Assembly: GCA_027493775.1 (NCBI GenBank)
Contig: JAOSKE010000001.1
Span: forward strand, 186,001-250,000
DNA length: 64,000 bases
Direction: 5' to 3'
DNA from: Kiritimatiellia bacterium
GTDB taxonomy: Bacteria; Verrucomicrobiota; Kiritimatiellia; CAIVKH01
Shown here: piece after piece, positions 9,813-18,683 of the stretch
How positions within the stretch are numbered: the stretch's first letter is position 1
How the letters are laid out: each line of letters opens with the position of its first letter
Made by a program: the position numbers and the translations under genes
The notes under the pieces: generated by a model
What the model saw: the letters and a program-made list of their open reading frames with translations, nothing else
Database searches by the model: none
What the model was told of the DNA's origin: nothing

Positions 9813-10766
9813 ATGAAGAACGTGGCTATATGGATGTTGCAGCGATCTGGGCTGCTGGCGATGGAGCGTGCGCGGACGCGGTCGGCGTTTCGGATCGTCA
9901 CCTACCACGGCGTGGATGAACGAGATCACCCCGTGCTCAATGTTGATCGGCTACAGACCGCCCCGACTTTGTTTGCCAAACAGATCGAGGCGCTGGCGAG
10001 GCAGTATCAAATTGTCGAACTGGAAACGGCGGTTCGATCCTTCCTCGAAACAGGAAATTGGCCGGAACGTGGGTTGGCGATCACCTTCGACGATGGCTAC
10101 CGCAACAACCTGGAACAGGCTGCTCCAATTTTAACTCGTCTCGGTATCCCCGCGACGTTCTTTGTCACCGCTTCTTTTGTTGATGGTCGGTCTTCGCCGT
10201 GGTGGTATGCGTTGCGGGAGTGGCTGACTAGCCGATATCCAACTAGCGAACAGGCTGCTGCAGAGGCGCTTAAACTTGAAGCGGAGTGGCGACCTTTGTC
10301 AGAGAAGGCCCGAGCGCAGCGTTTTTCAGAGTTGAAGGCCAGTGGCTCTGTCGCGCCGACTTTTTACCCATTTATGAACCGGGAAGAAGTGAAACAACTT
10401 TCTCAGATGGGCTTCGATATTCAGCCCCACGGCGATGCCCATCTGTCATTTCGTGGCGAGTCGCTTGACCGAATTCAGCAGGATATTGAGGGGTCCGTGA
10501 GATTTGTGCGCGAGGTGACGGGACATGATCCATGGGGATTCGCTTATCCGTACGGTCATTTGCCCGTGCCGCTTGAACTGGCGCAGTCACTCTTTGAAAC
10601 CTATGGGATTCTTGCAGCAGTGAGTACGCGCGAGGGAAATAATGAAGCGCAGGCGAACCGTTGGGCGTTGAATCGCTGGGACTTGCATGGTGGATACAGC
10701 GTCCCTGCCGTTTCCGCCCGTGTGGCGGGCATTCGCCGTTTGCGCCAAGACGAGGCCGCTCCGTGA
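9813..10766 (+). CDS. Polysaccharide deacetylase (NodB domain, CE4)
   Basis: A 317-residue protein with the NodB motifs in order: IVTYHGV, then ITFDDGYRNNLEQAAPIL with the metal and base Asp pair, GIPATFFVTASFVDG, then PHGDAHLSF giving the H-x3-H zinc pair, and GFAYPYGH. It would remove N- or O-acetyl groups from a glycan. No clear signal peptide is visible, so it may act in the cytoplasm, at the membrane face, or after export by an unseen route. The start at 9813 removes an improbable 14-residue leader from the longer frame. Its stop overlaps the GTG of the MBOAT gene (GTGA 10763-10766), so removal and addition of acetyl groups are encoded in one operon. Confidence 0.87.
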   Translation: MKNVAIWMLQRSGLLAMERARTRSAFRIVTYHGVDERDHPVLNVDRLQTAPTLFAKQIEALARQYQIVELETAVRSFLETGNWPERGLAITFDDGYRNNLEQAAPILTRLGIPATFFVTASFVDGRSSPWWYALREWLTSRYPTSEQAAAEALKLEAEWRPLSEKARAQRFSELKASGSVAPTFYPFMNREEVKQLSQMGFDIQPHGDAHLSFRGESLDRIQQDIEGSVRFVREVTGHDPWGFAYPYGHLPVPLELAQSLFETYGILAAVSTREGNNEAQANRWALNRWDLHGGYSVPAVSARVAGIRRLRQDEAAP

Positions 10767-12208
10767 TTTTTTTCGAGTTACGAGTTCCTCTTTTTGTTTA
10801 TGCCGATTGTTTTAATCGGCTACTTCGTCTTTTTTGCTCGTCGCGGCCGGGTCGTTTTTCTCACCCTGATGAGCTACGTCTTTTACGGGTGGTGGGACTA
10901 TCGCTTTTGCGGTTTGCTGCTGGCTTCAACCATCATTGATTACTATGCGGGGAAGTTCCTGGCTCGCGCGTCTTCGCGGACGCGCGCACGACGATGGCTG
11001 ATCCTCTCCATGTGTACGAATCTCGCAATGCTGGGGTTCTTCAAGTACTACGATCTTGGTGCGACAACGGTAAATCGCCTCGCTGGTCTTCTCGGCGCCC
11101 ACAGCACCTTGCTACCTCTTTTTACACCTCGTGCTTCCTGTCGGGATTTCCTTCTACACGTTTCAGACGATGAGCTACACGATTGACCTTTACCGGGGCA
11201 CGGCGAAACCTGCGCGGAGTCTTTGGGATTTTGCCTGCTATGTCGCGCTTTTCCCGCAACTGGTAGCCGGCCCGATCGTGCGCTATCACGAGTTGGCTGA
11301 GCAGTTGGTCTATCGCACGCACACATGGGACAAGGTCCGAACCGGCATTGCGCTCTTTATTATCGGATTAGCCAAAAAAGTGCTCCTTGCCGATGGTGTA
11401 GCGCCGATGGTCGATCTGGCGTTCGGCCCGTCAACCCCCGGCTTTATTGCCTCGTGGATTGGGGTGCTCGCCTACACGATGCAAATTTATTTCGATTTCA
11501 GCGGCTACTCCGACATGGCGATTGGTTTGGGATTGTTCTTCGGTTTTCGATTTCCTCAGAACTTTAACTCGCCGTATCAGTCGGTTTCCATCACTGACTT
11601 TTGGCGGCGCTGGCACATCTCTTTGTCGAGCTGGCTACGCGACTACCTCTATATTCCACTGGGTGGTAATCGCATCGGCCCACGTCGTACCTACGTGAAC
11701 CTTTTTATTGTGATGCTACTCGGTGGCCTGTGGCATGGCGCGAACTGGACCTTTGTGATTTGGGGCGGTTTTCACGGAGTTATGTTGGCGTGGGAGCGGT
11801 TGTGGCGAGGGCGAGGGAAAAGTCCTGTAGGATGGTTGCCACGGGTTCGGAACTTTTTTTCTGGTTTCGCTCGCTTGGGTCGTCTTTCGCGCTGCGGGTA
11901 TTCATCAAGCGACTGGAATTTGGAGGGGGCTGATTGGGCTTCACGGATGGGGTGGATGGCCGGCGTATGAAGGGCCTTTCCCGTTGATGGCCTCACTCGC
12001 TTTTTTGGTGATCGTCTCTGTGATTGCTTTTACGCTGCCGAACTCATGGAATATTTTGCGGCCCGATTTGGAAGATGCTCCGCCCGCTTTTGGGCGAACT
12101 CTTGTCGCTGCATTTTCGCGTGGTTTGGCCTACGCCATTCTCTTTGTGCTGTGTGTCGGCACGATCCTGATTAATTCAAGTTCACCATTCCTGTATTTTC
12201 AGTTCTAA
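10763..12208 (+). CDS. MBOAT O-acyltransferase (AlgI-like), three frameshifts in T-runs
   Basis: The gene is cut by three one-base expansions of T-runs: 10767-10773 (T7), 11119-11123 (T5) and 11854-11860 (T7). Taking one T from each gives a single 480-residue protein starting [20 protein letters not shown], the family N-terminus. It contains [40 protein letters not shown] and [17 protein letters not shown], the last with the catalytic His of MBOATs, then [13 protein letters not shown]. It would pass acetyl groups from acetyl-CoA across the inner membrane to a partner. The partner is the AlgJ/AlgX-like gene starting at 12211. Start chosen by GTGA overlap with the deacetylase stop. Confidence 0.85.
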
Positions 12209-12210
12209 AA

Positions 12211-13437
12211 ATGGACGCATCTTCAAAGAGAAATACATGGGTCTTGGTCGTACCCTTGATTTTAATTATGTCTGCCTGGCTGGGGATAGTGGCCCTGGAT
12301 TGGACCATGCGTTTCACTTGGTTTCACTGGCAACGCACCTTTGTATCCAGTCAAGTGCGCCCAGCATATATGGGCGAGGCAACGCCTTTGGGTGTCCGGG
12401 TAACTGAAACACGTCGCGGTGGCGACCTTGCGGCGCTGCTGGGTTCTGATGCGGAGACGGAAGAGTTCGCCGTAGAGCATCCCGGTGGCTTCACGCTTTA
12501 TACAGATGAGTTTGGCTTGCCGAATATCCCTCCAACCACCGGAACGCAATACCAAATAGCTCTCGTAGGCGACAGCTTCCTTGTACAGGGCAATGGAACA
12601 TCAAATTTTCTCGGAGGGCGCCTGAGCCGTATTCTCAAAGAACCGGTGTACACGATTGCTCGTCCGGGGCGTGGGCCAGCGCTTCCCCTTTCAACAGCGC
12701 TTATCCACCCGTATTTTAGCGAGCAGCCACCAGAGCTTCTTATCTGGGCTATTCCCGAACGCGATGCAACGGGCTACATATTGACAAGCGCTGCGTATCA
12801 GACCTTGCGCTCTATTAAGTCGTCTGAATCACAGGCGCTGGAGAGGGGCGCTCGGATCGCGTGGGGGCAATTACAGCCGGAAAAATTGGGCAAGAGTCTT
12901 CCAAATACTTCCATCATTGCGCAGTTCGTGCGAAGAGCGTGGACAAAAGCACGCTTTTCTCTTGGGCTTTCGCGTGTTGCAGATGTCTATATATCTTCGG
13001 ATGGGGTAGGCGGTTTTCCCATGCTCTTTTATCGAGTGAACATCCAATCGCTGTTTTGGTCCCCAGATGCTCGAAATGTTGCTGCCGCCCAGCATGCCGC
13101 CAACTTGCTGCAGGCAAGAGTCATGGAGCCCCGAGGAATCAAATGGGTGATCGTCCTGATTCCCGAAAAAGAACAGGTTTACCGCGAGTACGTTCCAGTG
13201 TCGGCCTATCCCAGAGGTGAACACTGGCCGCCATCTGTATTCGATGAGCTTGAACCTGCTTTGGCGAATGAGGGGATTTTGGTCGTGAATTTGCTTCCTG
13301 TGTTTCGTGCTGCCGCTGCAAGAGGGGAGTTGATTTATTGGCCCGATGATACACATTGGAATGAGGCAGGAATTCAGCTTGCGGCCGAGACGATTGCAGA
13401 TGCCATTCAAACTCATCCAACACGTGATAAAAATTAG
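12211..13437 (+). CDS. AlgJ/AlgX-like SGNH O-acetyltransferase
   Basis: A 408-residue protein with an N-terminal membrane anchor (residues about 10-30, VLVVPLILIMSAWLGIVAL) and a periplasmic SGNH-like domain. The nucleophile block is IALVGDSFLVQG with Ser 122; the catalytic Asp-His pair is in DDTHWNEAG near residues 380-382. This is the layout of AlgJ and AlgX, which take acetyl groups from the MBOAT protein and place them on the polysaccharide. It begins two bases after the MBOAT stop, supporting joint action on the glycan. The acceptor sugar is unknown. The 3' end overlaps the proposed small lipoprotein gene. Confidence 0.83.
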   Translation: MDASSKRNTWVLVVPLILIMSAWLGIVALDWTMRFTWFHWQRTFVSSQVRPAYMGEATPLGVRVTETRRGGDLAALLGSDAETEEFAVEHPGGFTLYTDEFGLPNIPPTTGTQYQIALVGDSFLVQGNGTSNFLGGRLSRILKEPVYTIARPGRGPALPLSTALIHPYFSEQPPELLIWAIPERDATGYILTSAAYQTLRSIKSSESQALERGARIAWGQLQPEKLGKSLPNTSIIAQFVRRAWTKARFSLGLSRVADVYISSDGVGGFPMLFYRVNIQSLFWSPDARNVAAAQHAANLLQARVMEPRGIKWVIVLIPEKEQVYREYVPVSAYPRGEHWPPSVFDELEPALANEGILVVNLLPVFRAAAARGELIYWPDDTHWNEAGIQLAAETIADAIQTHPTRDKN

Positions 13438-13693
13438 TCGCCTCCGAGGGGTGTGCGGGGCGCTGTTCGTGTTGCTGTGCGCAGGGTGTGGGCAGCCGGA
13501 AGAGACGTGGTACGACCGCTCAAAAGCCGCTGACAACCGTAAGGAAGAGTACGTCGAGGAACAGATGCGTCACGGCATGAGTGAGGTTCAAGCCAAAGAT
13601 GCCTGGGCATTGAGGGTCTCAATTGAAGATACACTGGGTCGCAAACCGGCCGAAGTCGAAGGAACTGAACTACTGAACAAGGTCTCGGAGTGA
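13400..13693 (+). CDS. Small putative lipoprotein, function unknown
   Basis: About 97 residues. The start at 13400 gives a basic n-region and a hydrophobic core GVCGALFVLLCAGCG, whose AGC could be a lipobox although the -3 residue is Cys rather than the usual Leu. The mature part is short, charged and helical (YDRSKAADNRKEEYVEEQMR), with no known domain. It overlaps the end of the AlgJ-like gene by 38 bases and its stop overlaps the GTG of the following GT4 gene (GTGA 13690-13693), so it is embedded in the operon. It may be an accessory subunit, but no function is assigned. A longer start at 13346 is less likely because it spoils the signal sequence. Confidence 0.6.
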   Translation: MPFKLIQHVIKISRLRGVCGALFVLLCAGCGQPEETWYDRSKAADNRKEEYVEEQMRHGMSEVQAKDAWALRVSIEDTLGRKPAEVEGTELLNKVSE

Positions 13694-14800
13694 ATCGGCC
13701 CCGCGTTCTTCACCTTGTCTGGAACCTGATTCGTGGCGGCACGGAGGGACAGTGTGCCCGTACTGCCCTGGCGCTCGCCGCGCAGGGGTGGGATCAGCGA
13801 GTCGGTGTTATGCGGCGCGAGGGCTTCTTTCTCGATGATATTGAGAATGCCTGTCGTCCGGTATTCACGATGGAAATCGAACACCTGCTGCGCCCGCAGA
13901 CCTTCTCCGAGGTGAGTCGGCTCGCACGATTCATTCGGGGACAAAAAATAAAAGTGATTCATGCGTGGGACGCGGACGCCGCTATTTTTGGCGCGGCAGC
14001 GTCGCTGTCCGCACGTGTTCCATTGATTACCAGCCGCCGCGACTTGGGTGAAATCTATGTGCCGCGAAAACTGGCGCTAATGCGCATGGCGGATCGTCGA
14101 GCGCGGGCCGTGGTGGTCAACGCGCAGGCGATTGCCGATGCGCCGGCCTGTCGCCACATTCAGCGGGAAAAGCTCTGCGTTATTCCGAACATCCTTGACG
14201 CGCAAGAATTTGATCGTCGAAAAAAGCCAACCGCTCCAGCCGATTCCTCCTCTGCCGACGGGTCGCCTGATTGCGATGGTTTCGCGGCTGGACCCGGAGA
14301 AAGACGTTGCCACGCTTCTCCGGGCCGTTCCTCATCTTGTCAAAAAACATCCCGATGCGAGGGTGCTCATCATCGGGGATGGCCGTGAACGCGCCTCCCT
14401 TGAGGCGCTGGCGACCGAATTGCGGGTCACTGAAAATGTTTTCTTCCTCGGAGAGCGCCACGAAATTCCTGCCCTGCTTGCCCAGTGCGAAATCGGCGTG
14501 TTGGTTCCGAATAGAAGTGAGGGTTTATCCAATACGATCCTCGAATATATGGCCGCTGGCCTGCCCGTCGTAGCGACCGATTGTGGCGGAAATCGCGAGT
14601 TGGTGCGGGACGGCGTCACCGGTTTCATTATCCGGTCCGGTGACTCGGATGCCTTGGCCGACCGATTGAACGTGCTCCTTGCCGATAAAGAGAAGTCGCG
14701 CGCATTTGGCGCTGCCGGCCGCGCACGTGTGGAAGCCCGGCACCAGCCGGAGGCGATTGCCGCGCAATTCGCGGAGCTGTATTGCCGCGTCGCGCGATAA
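13690..14800 (+). CDS. Glycosyltransferase family 4, with a frameshift at 14220-14225
   Basis: N-terminal acceptor half (RVLHLVWNLIRGGTEGQCAR, with the GGxE motif) and C-terminal donor half (LIAMVSRLDPEKDVATLLRA; NRSEGLSNTILEYMAAGLPV) lie in different frames. Removing one A from the A6 run 14220-14225 gives the join DRRKSQPLQPIPPLPTGRLI and a 369-residue GT-B enzyme. The EGLSNTILEYMA block holds the conserved acidic residues that bind the donor. Likely a cytoplasmic-face transferase extending the same glycan that the acetylation genes modify. Starts at a GTG overlapping the lipoprotein stop and ends the tight block that begins at 9813. Confidence 0.83.
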
Positions 14801-14848
14801 ACATCTTTCGCACTCGCTCGTTCTTCGAGCGCGGTGCGCTCAACGCAC

Positions 14849-14921
14849 CTGTAGTCGCTCGCGCCGAGGGCAGTGGTTCGGAACATGCCGTCCTGCGGTC
14901 AACGCCCGCGGCTACAATGAA
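14849..14921. repeat. Degenerate pair of CTGTAGC-type palindromes
   Basis: Between the convergent GT genes lie a decayed copy of the GTAGCCGCCC-type hairpin (from about 14849) and a better one, CCTGCGG then CCCGCGG with a short loop followed by CTACA, ending near 14921. They are of the same family as those in the repeat tracts at 16.1-17.2 and 20.2-23.4 kb, showing that the family is not restricted to those tracts. Confidence 0.55.
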
Positions 14922-14942
14922 CCCACATTTCAGGATTCCGCT

Positions 14943-15968
14943 TCATCGCCTTCGCGTCGCTCCGCTCTTCCAACTCGGCTTCGCCCGATGCAGTCCCAAC
15001 AAATCAACACTTCGCGCGAGGCCATAGGTCGCGTAGAGGATGCAGAGTGCGGGCAGATAGCGAAAAGTCTTGGCGCGGAGGCTGAGCAGTATTGCCGGGC
15101 CGAGGATAAGGGCAAGCCAGGGAAGGATGAATCCCGCATACAGGCACGTCTGAGTTGATGCGGCGGCGAGCAAACCCAGAATCGCGATTGCCGCAGTTGT
15201 CAGATAGAGCGCGGTGAAGCGTGGCGCATTACCGCCAATTTTCCCTCCGCTCAGTTCAGAAATATGACGATAGCTCTTCCGATTTGCATGCCAGAGCTGT
15301 TGTTTAAACCACGCACCCAATGTTGCTGGTTCACCGTGATGCGCGACGAGCAGCTCCGGCACCCCCCAAACAGGGATGCCCGCCTGATCTGCGCGAAAGG
15401 CAAAGTCCGTGTCTTCGCCAGTCGTCAGTTCTTCATTGAAGCCGTTGAGTTGATCCGCGACAGAGCGGTGTAAAACCATATTTCGTGTCGTTACGAGGCG
15501 GAAACCTTCCTTGACGACGACCTCGCGCCCGTGTCGCATTTCGCGATACGGGTTTTTTTGTGCCCAATGAAAATTCCATGCCGCCTGTACCCATGTCATC
15601 GGTTCCGGTGGCTGTGCTGGCCAACCGAGAATGGCTTTTTCTTCGCGCTCAAGAAAGAAAGTGGCTTGTTCCAACCACTCAACGCTCGGCTCGCAATCTC
15701 CGTCGAGATAGGCGATCCAATCGCCTTTCGCAACCTTCAGTCCCGCATTGCGACAAACCGGGATGCTGGCGTTTGGAAGGACTTCAATTTGGGAAAATCC
15801 CGCTTCCCGCGCAACTTCCACGGTCCGATCACTGCTTCCGCCATCTACGAGAATCGTTTCAATCTCAACACTGTTTGGCCGTTTCAGCGCGCCGACTGCC
15901 GCCTGCAACTTGGCGATGGACCGCTCTTCGTTGAATGTGACGGCGATGATGGATAAGAGATGAGACAT
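14943..15968 (-). CDS. Membrane-anchored glycosyltransferase family 2
   Basis: A 341-residue GT2. MSHLLSIIAVTFNEERSIAK opens the GT-A fold, ETILVDGGSSDRTVEVAR carries the first Asp, WIAYLDGDCEPSVEW supplies the D-x-D metal motif, and TGEDTDFAFRADQ the ED motif. Three hydrophobic segments follow (about residues 245-330), anchoring it in the inner membrane, a topology seen in undecaprenyl-linked or EPS elongating GT2 enzymes. The start at 15968 is chosen because the fold begins at once; an in-frame ATG at 15989 would add seven residues. Convergent with the GT4 ending at 14800. The gap holds degraded palindromic repeats at about 14849-14921. Confidence 0.83.
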   Translation of the reverse strand: MSHLLSIIAVTFNEERSIAKLQAAVGALKRPNSVEIETILVDGGSSDRTVEVAREAGFSQIEVLPNASIPVCRNAGLKVAKGDWIAYLDGDCEPSVEWLEQATFFLEREEKAILGWPAQPPEPMTWVQAAWNFHWAQKNPYREMRHGREVVVKEGFRLVTTRNMVLHRSVADQLNGFNEELTTGEDTDFAFRADQAGIPVWGVPELLVAHHGEPATLGAWFKQQLWHANRKSYRHISELSGGKIGGNAPRFTALYLTTAAIAILGLLAAASTQTCLYAGFILPWLALILGPAILLSLRAKTFRYLPALCILYATYGLARSVDLLGLHRAKPSWKSGATRRR

Positions 15969-16172
15969 TGGGAATTGCGTAGCATACACATGAAGGCGTT
16001 GAAATGAATCTCAAAGTGGAGACGTTGTTGCGCATAGGCGGACCGGGGTTGGTTGAGAAGGCCCGTCTTGCGGCGCGCCTCGGTTTACCTGCCTCTGGAG
16101 GGCGGTCGCGCCCTACCCACACGGATGAATAATGTGGCGGGTTGGCCGTTTCGACGGGGGAATGGATTTAAG

Positions 16173-16252
16173 ACCGCCCTCAGCGCGGGCGGCTACAGAG
16201 GATGCGAGCTTGGCGCCGAAGGGATGCTGTAGCCGCGGGCGCTGACCGCGGG
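16173..16252. repeat. Facing pair of CTACAG/CTGTAG palindromes
   Basis: Hairpin 16174-16192 (stem CCGCCC/GGGCGG, loop TCAGCGC) followed by CTACAG, then after a spacer CTGTAGC and hairpin 16233-16251 (stem CCGCGG/CCGCGG, loop GCGCTGA). The two hairpins are inverted with respect to each other. The loop is conserved while two stem positions change together. Similar hairpins lie at 20168-20186, 20357-20375, 21999-22017 and 23195-23213. Confidence 0.8.
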
Positions 16253-16268
16253 GTGTTGGCTTATTACA

Positions 16269-16413
16269 GGTAGAGCTGGACCGCCCTCCATAGGCGGGCA
16301 AGCTGAGGCCGGCCTGAACCTTTTCGACAAATCACGACGTCACAAATTGGAATTTCCCCCTCCGGTTGCAACCCCCACAACCCTTGCGGCGCGCCTAGCA
16401 GTCACGCCCTACC
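16269..16413. repeat. Composite REPIN-like element a
   Basis: Ends GGTAG... and ...CCCTACC. The left arm is the long hairpin form with an inner CCGCC/GGCGG stem and a decayed outer stem (AGCTGG versus CCGGCC). The right arm 16388-16408 has GGCGCG/CACGCC with one mismatch, loop CCTAGCAGT. Confidence 0.7.
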
Positions 16414-16481
16414 ATCCAGAACCTAATCGGGAACAATACGGCCAATACCCATCACGCCGTGCGCTATACAGTTCATGTTTA

Positions 16482-16608
16482 GGTAGGGCCCGACCGCTGG
16501 GCGGGCCGGAATATTAACGACAAATCCCATACGTACCGAAATTGAGTCATTTCCTTTCGGTTGCGAACTCTACAACCCTTGCGGCGCGCCCAGCGGTCGC
16601 GCCCTACC
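16482..16608. repeat. Composite REPIN-like element b
   Basis: Terminal inverted repeat GGTAGGGC / GCGCCCTACC. Left hairpin 16487-16507: stem GGCCCG/CGGGCC, loop ACCGCTGGG. Right hairpin 16583-16603: stem GGCGCG/CGCGCC, loop CCCAGCGGT, the exact reverse complement of the left loop. Spacer about 75 bases. Confidence 0.8.
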
Positions 16609-17093
16609 CACACGGATGAATAATGTGGCGGGTTGGACATTTCGACGGGGGAATGGAGTTGGGACCGCCCTCAGCGCGGGCGGCTACAGAGATCACGGCA
16701 AACTGAATGTTCTCAACGCTGTAGCTGCGGGCGATGACCACGGGGTGTTGCCTTATTACAGGTAGGGCCGGACCGCCCTCCATAGGCGGGCAAGCTGAGG
16801 CCGGCCTGAACCTTTTCGACAAATCACGACGTCACAAATTGGAATTTCCCCCTCCGGTTGCAACCCCCACAACCCTTGCGGCGCGCCTAGCAGTCACGCC
16901 CTACCATCCAGAACCTAATCGGGAACAATACGGCCAATACCCATCACGCCGTGCGCTATACAGTTCATGTTTAGGTAGGGCCCGACCGCTGGGCGGGCCG
17001 GAATATTAACGACAAACCCCATACGTACCGAAATTGAGTCATTTCCTTTCGGTTGCGAACTCTACAACCCTTGCGGCGCGCCCAGCGGTCGCG
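16602..17093. repeat. 492-bp tandem repeat, copy 2
   Basis: Second unit of the array. Its segment between the palindromes (about 16690-16740) reads differently from copies 1 and 3 and resembles instead the sequence before 23190 (GTTGAGAACATTCAGTTTGC on the opposite strand), showing mosaic origin. Confidence 0.88.
16761..16905. repeat. Composite REPIN-like element c
   Basis: Copy-2 counterpart of element a, 492 bases away. Here the left outer stem is intact, GGCCGG/CCGGCC, enclosing an inner CCGCC/GGCGG hairpin. The right arm has the same one-mismatch stem as element a. Confidence 0.78.
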
Positions 17094-17100
17094 CCCTACC
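16974..17100. repeat. Composite REPIN-like element d
   Basis: Copy-2 counterpart of element b with the same stems and loops (GGCCCG/CGGGCC left, GGCGCG/CGCGCC right). Its right end forms the junction with partial copy 3. Confidence 0.78.
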
Positions 17101-17237
17101 CACACGGATAAATAGTTTGGCGGGTTGGCCGTGTCGACGAGGGAATGGATGTAGGACCGCCCTCAGCGCGGGCGGCTACAGAGGATGCGAGCTTGGCGCC
17201 GAAGGGATGCTGTAGCCGCGGGCGCTGACCGCGGGGA
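17094..17237. repeat. 492-bp tandem repeat, partial copy 3
   Basis: Only the first 144 bases of the unit. From about 17158 to 17237 it agrees with copy 1 rather than adjacent copy 2. The copy ends just after a CCGCGG hairpin. Confidence 0.85.
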
Positions 17238-17573
17238 TGATTTGTTTTAACCACAAAACGCACAAAAGTCACAAAATGGGAATTGTGCAGAGGGCAAATT
17301 TGCAGGACGCGCTGAATGGGAAACCGCGAGAACCGTGAATTGCCGCGAATTCATCTGTAGTGTTGCCCATCCACTGATCACCCCTCAACCATTGAGCGCC
17401 ATGAGCTATGTCCCATGCTCTCTTCGGCTGGAGAAGTTTTCGGTTCAAGGCTTGAGCTTTTCCCCTTCGCGATCTTTGCGATCTCGTGTTCAAAGCAATT
17501 TCCACTGTCTTCTGTTGCCATGCGCACTTGTTTATCATCACTCCCTAACCTACCGTACCCTTCACAAATTCGT

Positions 17574-18683
17574 ATGGCCTTTTCTGCATCCATCATCTTT
17601 CTCCTACAGGACGTGCCGCAGCTTTATGGGGCTGAGCGGGTGACGCTCGAACTCATCCGCGGACTCTCGGAGCGGGTCCCCGTCCGGTTGTGGCTGATCG
17701 GTGAAGAACGACTTGGCGAGGGGGTGGGGGCGATGACGACCGCCGCCGCCGAAATGGGGATCGCGACCGAACGCTTTGCCGTGACAGGCCGCTTTTCCCG
17801 CTCCCTGATTCGGGAATTGCGAACGCGATTGCGGACGATCAAGAGTCCGATTCTCCACACCGTGGGCTACAAGGCGCATATCCACGCCCTTGTTGCGGCG
17901 CGAAAGTTGGCAAAAACTGTCACAACAATCCACGGCTGGCTTGTGCGACCCGAGCTGAAGGAGCGGTTTTATGAATGGCTCGAAGTACGCGCACTCCGAC
18001 ACGATGATGCCGTGGTGTGTTTGACTTCATTTTATGAACAACAACTCTTGGCTGCCGGGGTCTGCCCGGAACGCCTTCACCACATTTCTACGGGACTTTG
18101 CCCCGATCAGTTGCCAGCCCTCGAAGAAGCGGAACGCTGGCCCGATTCCCCGTTCACCATCGCTTTAATCGGACGATTGAGTTGGGAGAAAAACCACGAT
18201 CTGTTGCTCCGTGCTGCGGTGCGCTTGCGGGAGTCCGGGCAGCGTTTCCGGATTCTCCTCGCAGGCGAAGGCCCGGAGCGAGCGAACATTGAAGCGAACG
18301 TTGAAGTGCTGAATCTGAGCGACTGTGTTCAGCTCCTCGGCTATGTGCCGATGGCGCCTTTGCTGCCGAGCGTTCACTGTGTAGCCTTGTGTTCGCGAAT
18401 TGAAAACCTGCCGCTGAGTCTTCTCGAATCCATGGCCTGGGGGCGGCCCGTCGTGGCGACCTCTGTCGGCGGTGTGCCGGATGTCGTCGCTGAAGGGGAA
18501 ACGGGATTTCTGGTGTCGGACAACGATGACGCCGCCCTTGCAGACCGATTGCAACGACTAATGCAGAATCACGAACTGGCCCAATCACTTGGTCGCGCGG
18601 GGCGAAAGCGTGTTGAAACAGAGTTCGCTTTTGCCCGCTGTATTGACCGACATCTGGCCCTCTATACGGCGCTTACAGAATGA
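17574..18683 (+). CDS. Glycosyltransferase family 4
   Basis: A 369-residue GT-B enzyme. The N-terminal half has VPQLYGAERVTLELIRGLSE with a GAE acceptor-side motif. The donor half has FTIALIGRLSWEKNHDLLLRA, ILLAGEGPERANIEANV and NLPLSLLESMAWGRPVVATS with the conserved Glu. It resembles transferases that add a sugar to a lipid-linked glycan. The start at 17574 is chosen because the upstream in-frame extension (from 17415) lies in repeat-tract sequence and lacks protein character. Its stop overlaps the ATG of the next gene (ATGA at 18680-18683). Confidence 0.86.
   Translation: MAFSASIIFLLQDVPQLYGAERVTLELIRGLSERVPVRLWLIGEERLGEGVGAMTTAAAEMGIATERFAVTGRFSRSLIRELRTRLRTIKSPILHTVGYKAHIHALVAARKLAKTVTTIHGWLVRPELKERFYEWLEVRALRHDDAVVCLTSFYEQQLLAAGVCPERLHHISTGLCPDQLPALEEAERWPDSPFTIALIGRLSWEKNHDLLLRAAVRLRESGQRFRILLAGEGPERANIEANVEVLNLSDCVQLLGYVPMAPLLPSVHCVALCSRIENLPLSLLESMAWGRPVVATSVGGVPDVVAEGETGFLVSDNDDAALADRLQRLMQNHELAQSLGRAGRKRVETEFAFARCIDRHLALYTALTE

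Larger units (their letters stand above)
16111..16601. repeat. 492-bp tandem repeat, copy 1
   Basis: Starts at CCCTACCCACACGG and runs to the next occurrence of the same sequence. The distal 345 bases (from about 16249) are almost identical to copy 2, with only a few visible differences, so the duplication is recent. The proximal 130 bases differ from copy 2 but match partial copy 3. Confidence 0.88.
15969..17573. other. Gene-free tract 1: tandem 492-bp repeats and palindromes
   Basis: No credible gene in about 1.6 kb. It opens with a long-form hairpin (16072-16112, outer stem GGCGCG/CGCGCC) and then holds two full and one partial copies of a 491-492-bp unit. From 17243 it holds a stretch of 9-base periodic sequence of the (CACAAAANN)n type and then unremarkable DNA up to the GT gene at 17574. 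Short open frames here are repeat-borne and differ between copies only as the repeat does. Confidence 0.85.
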
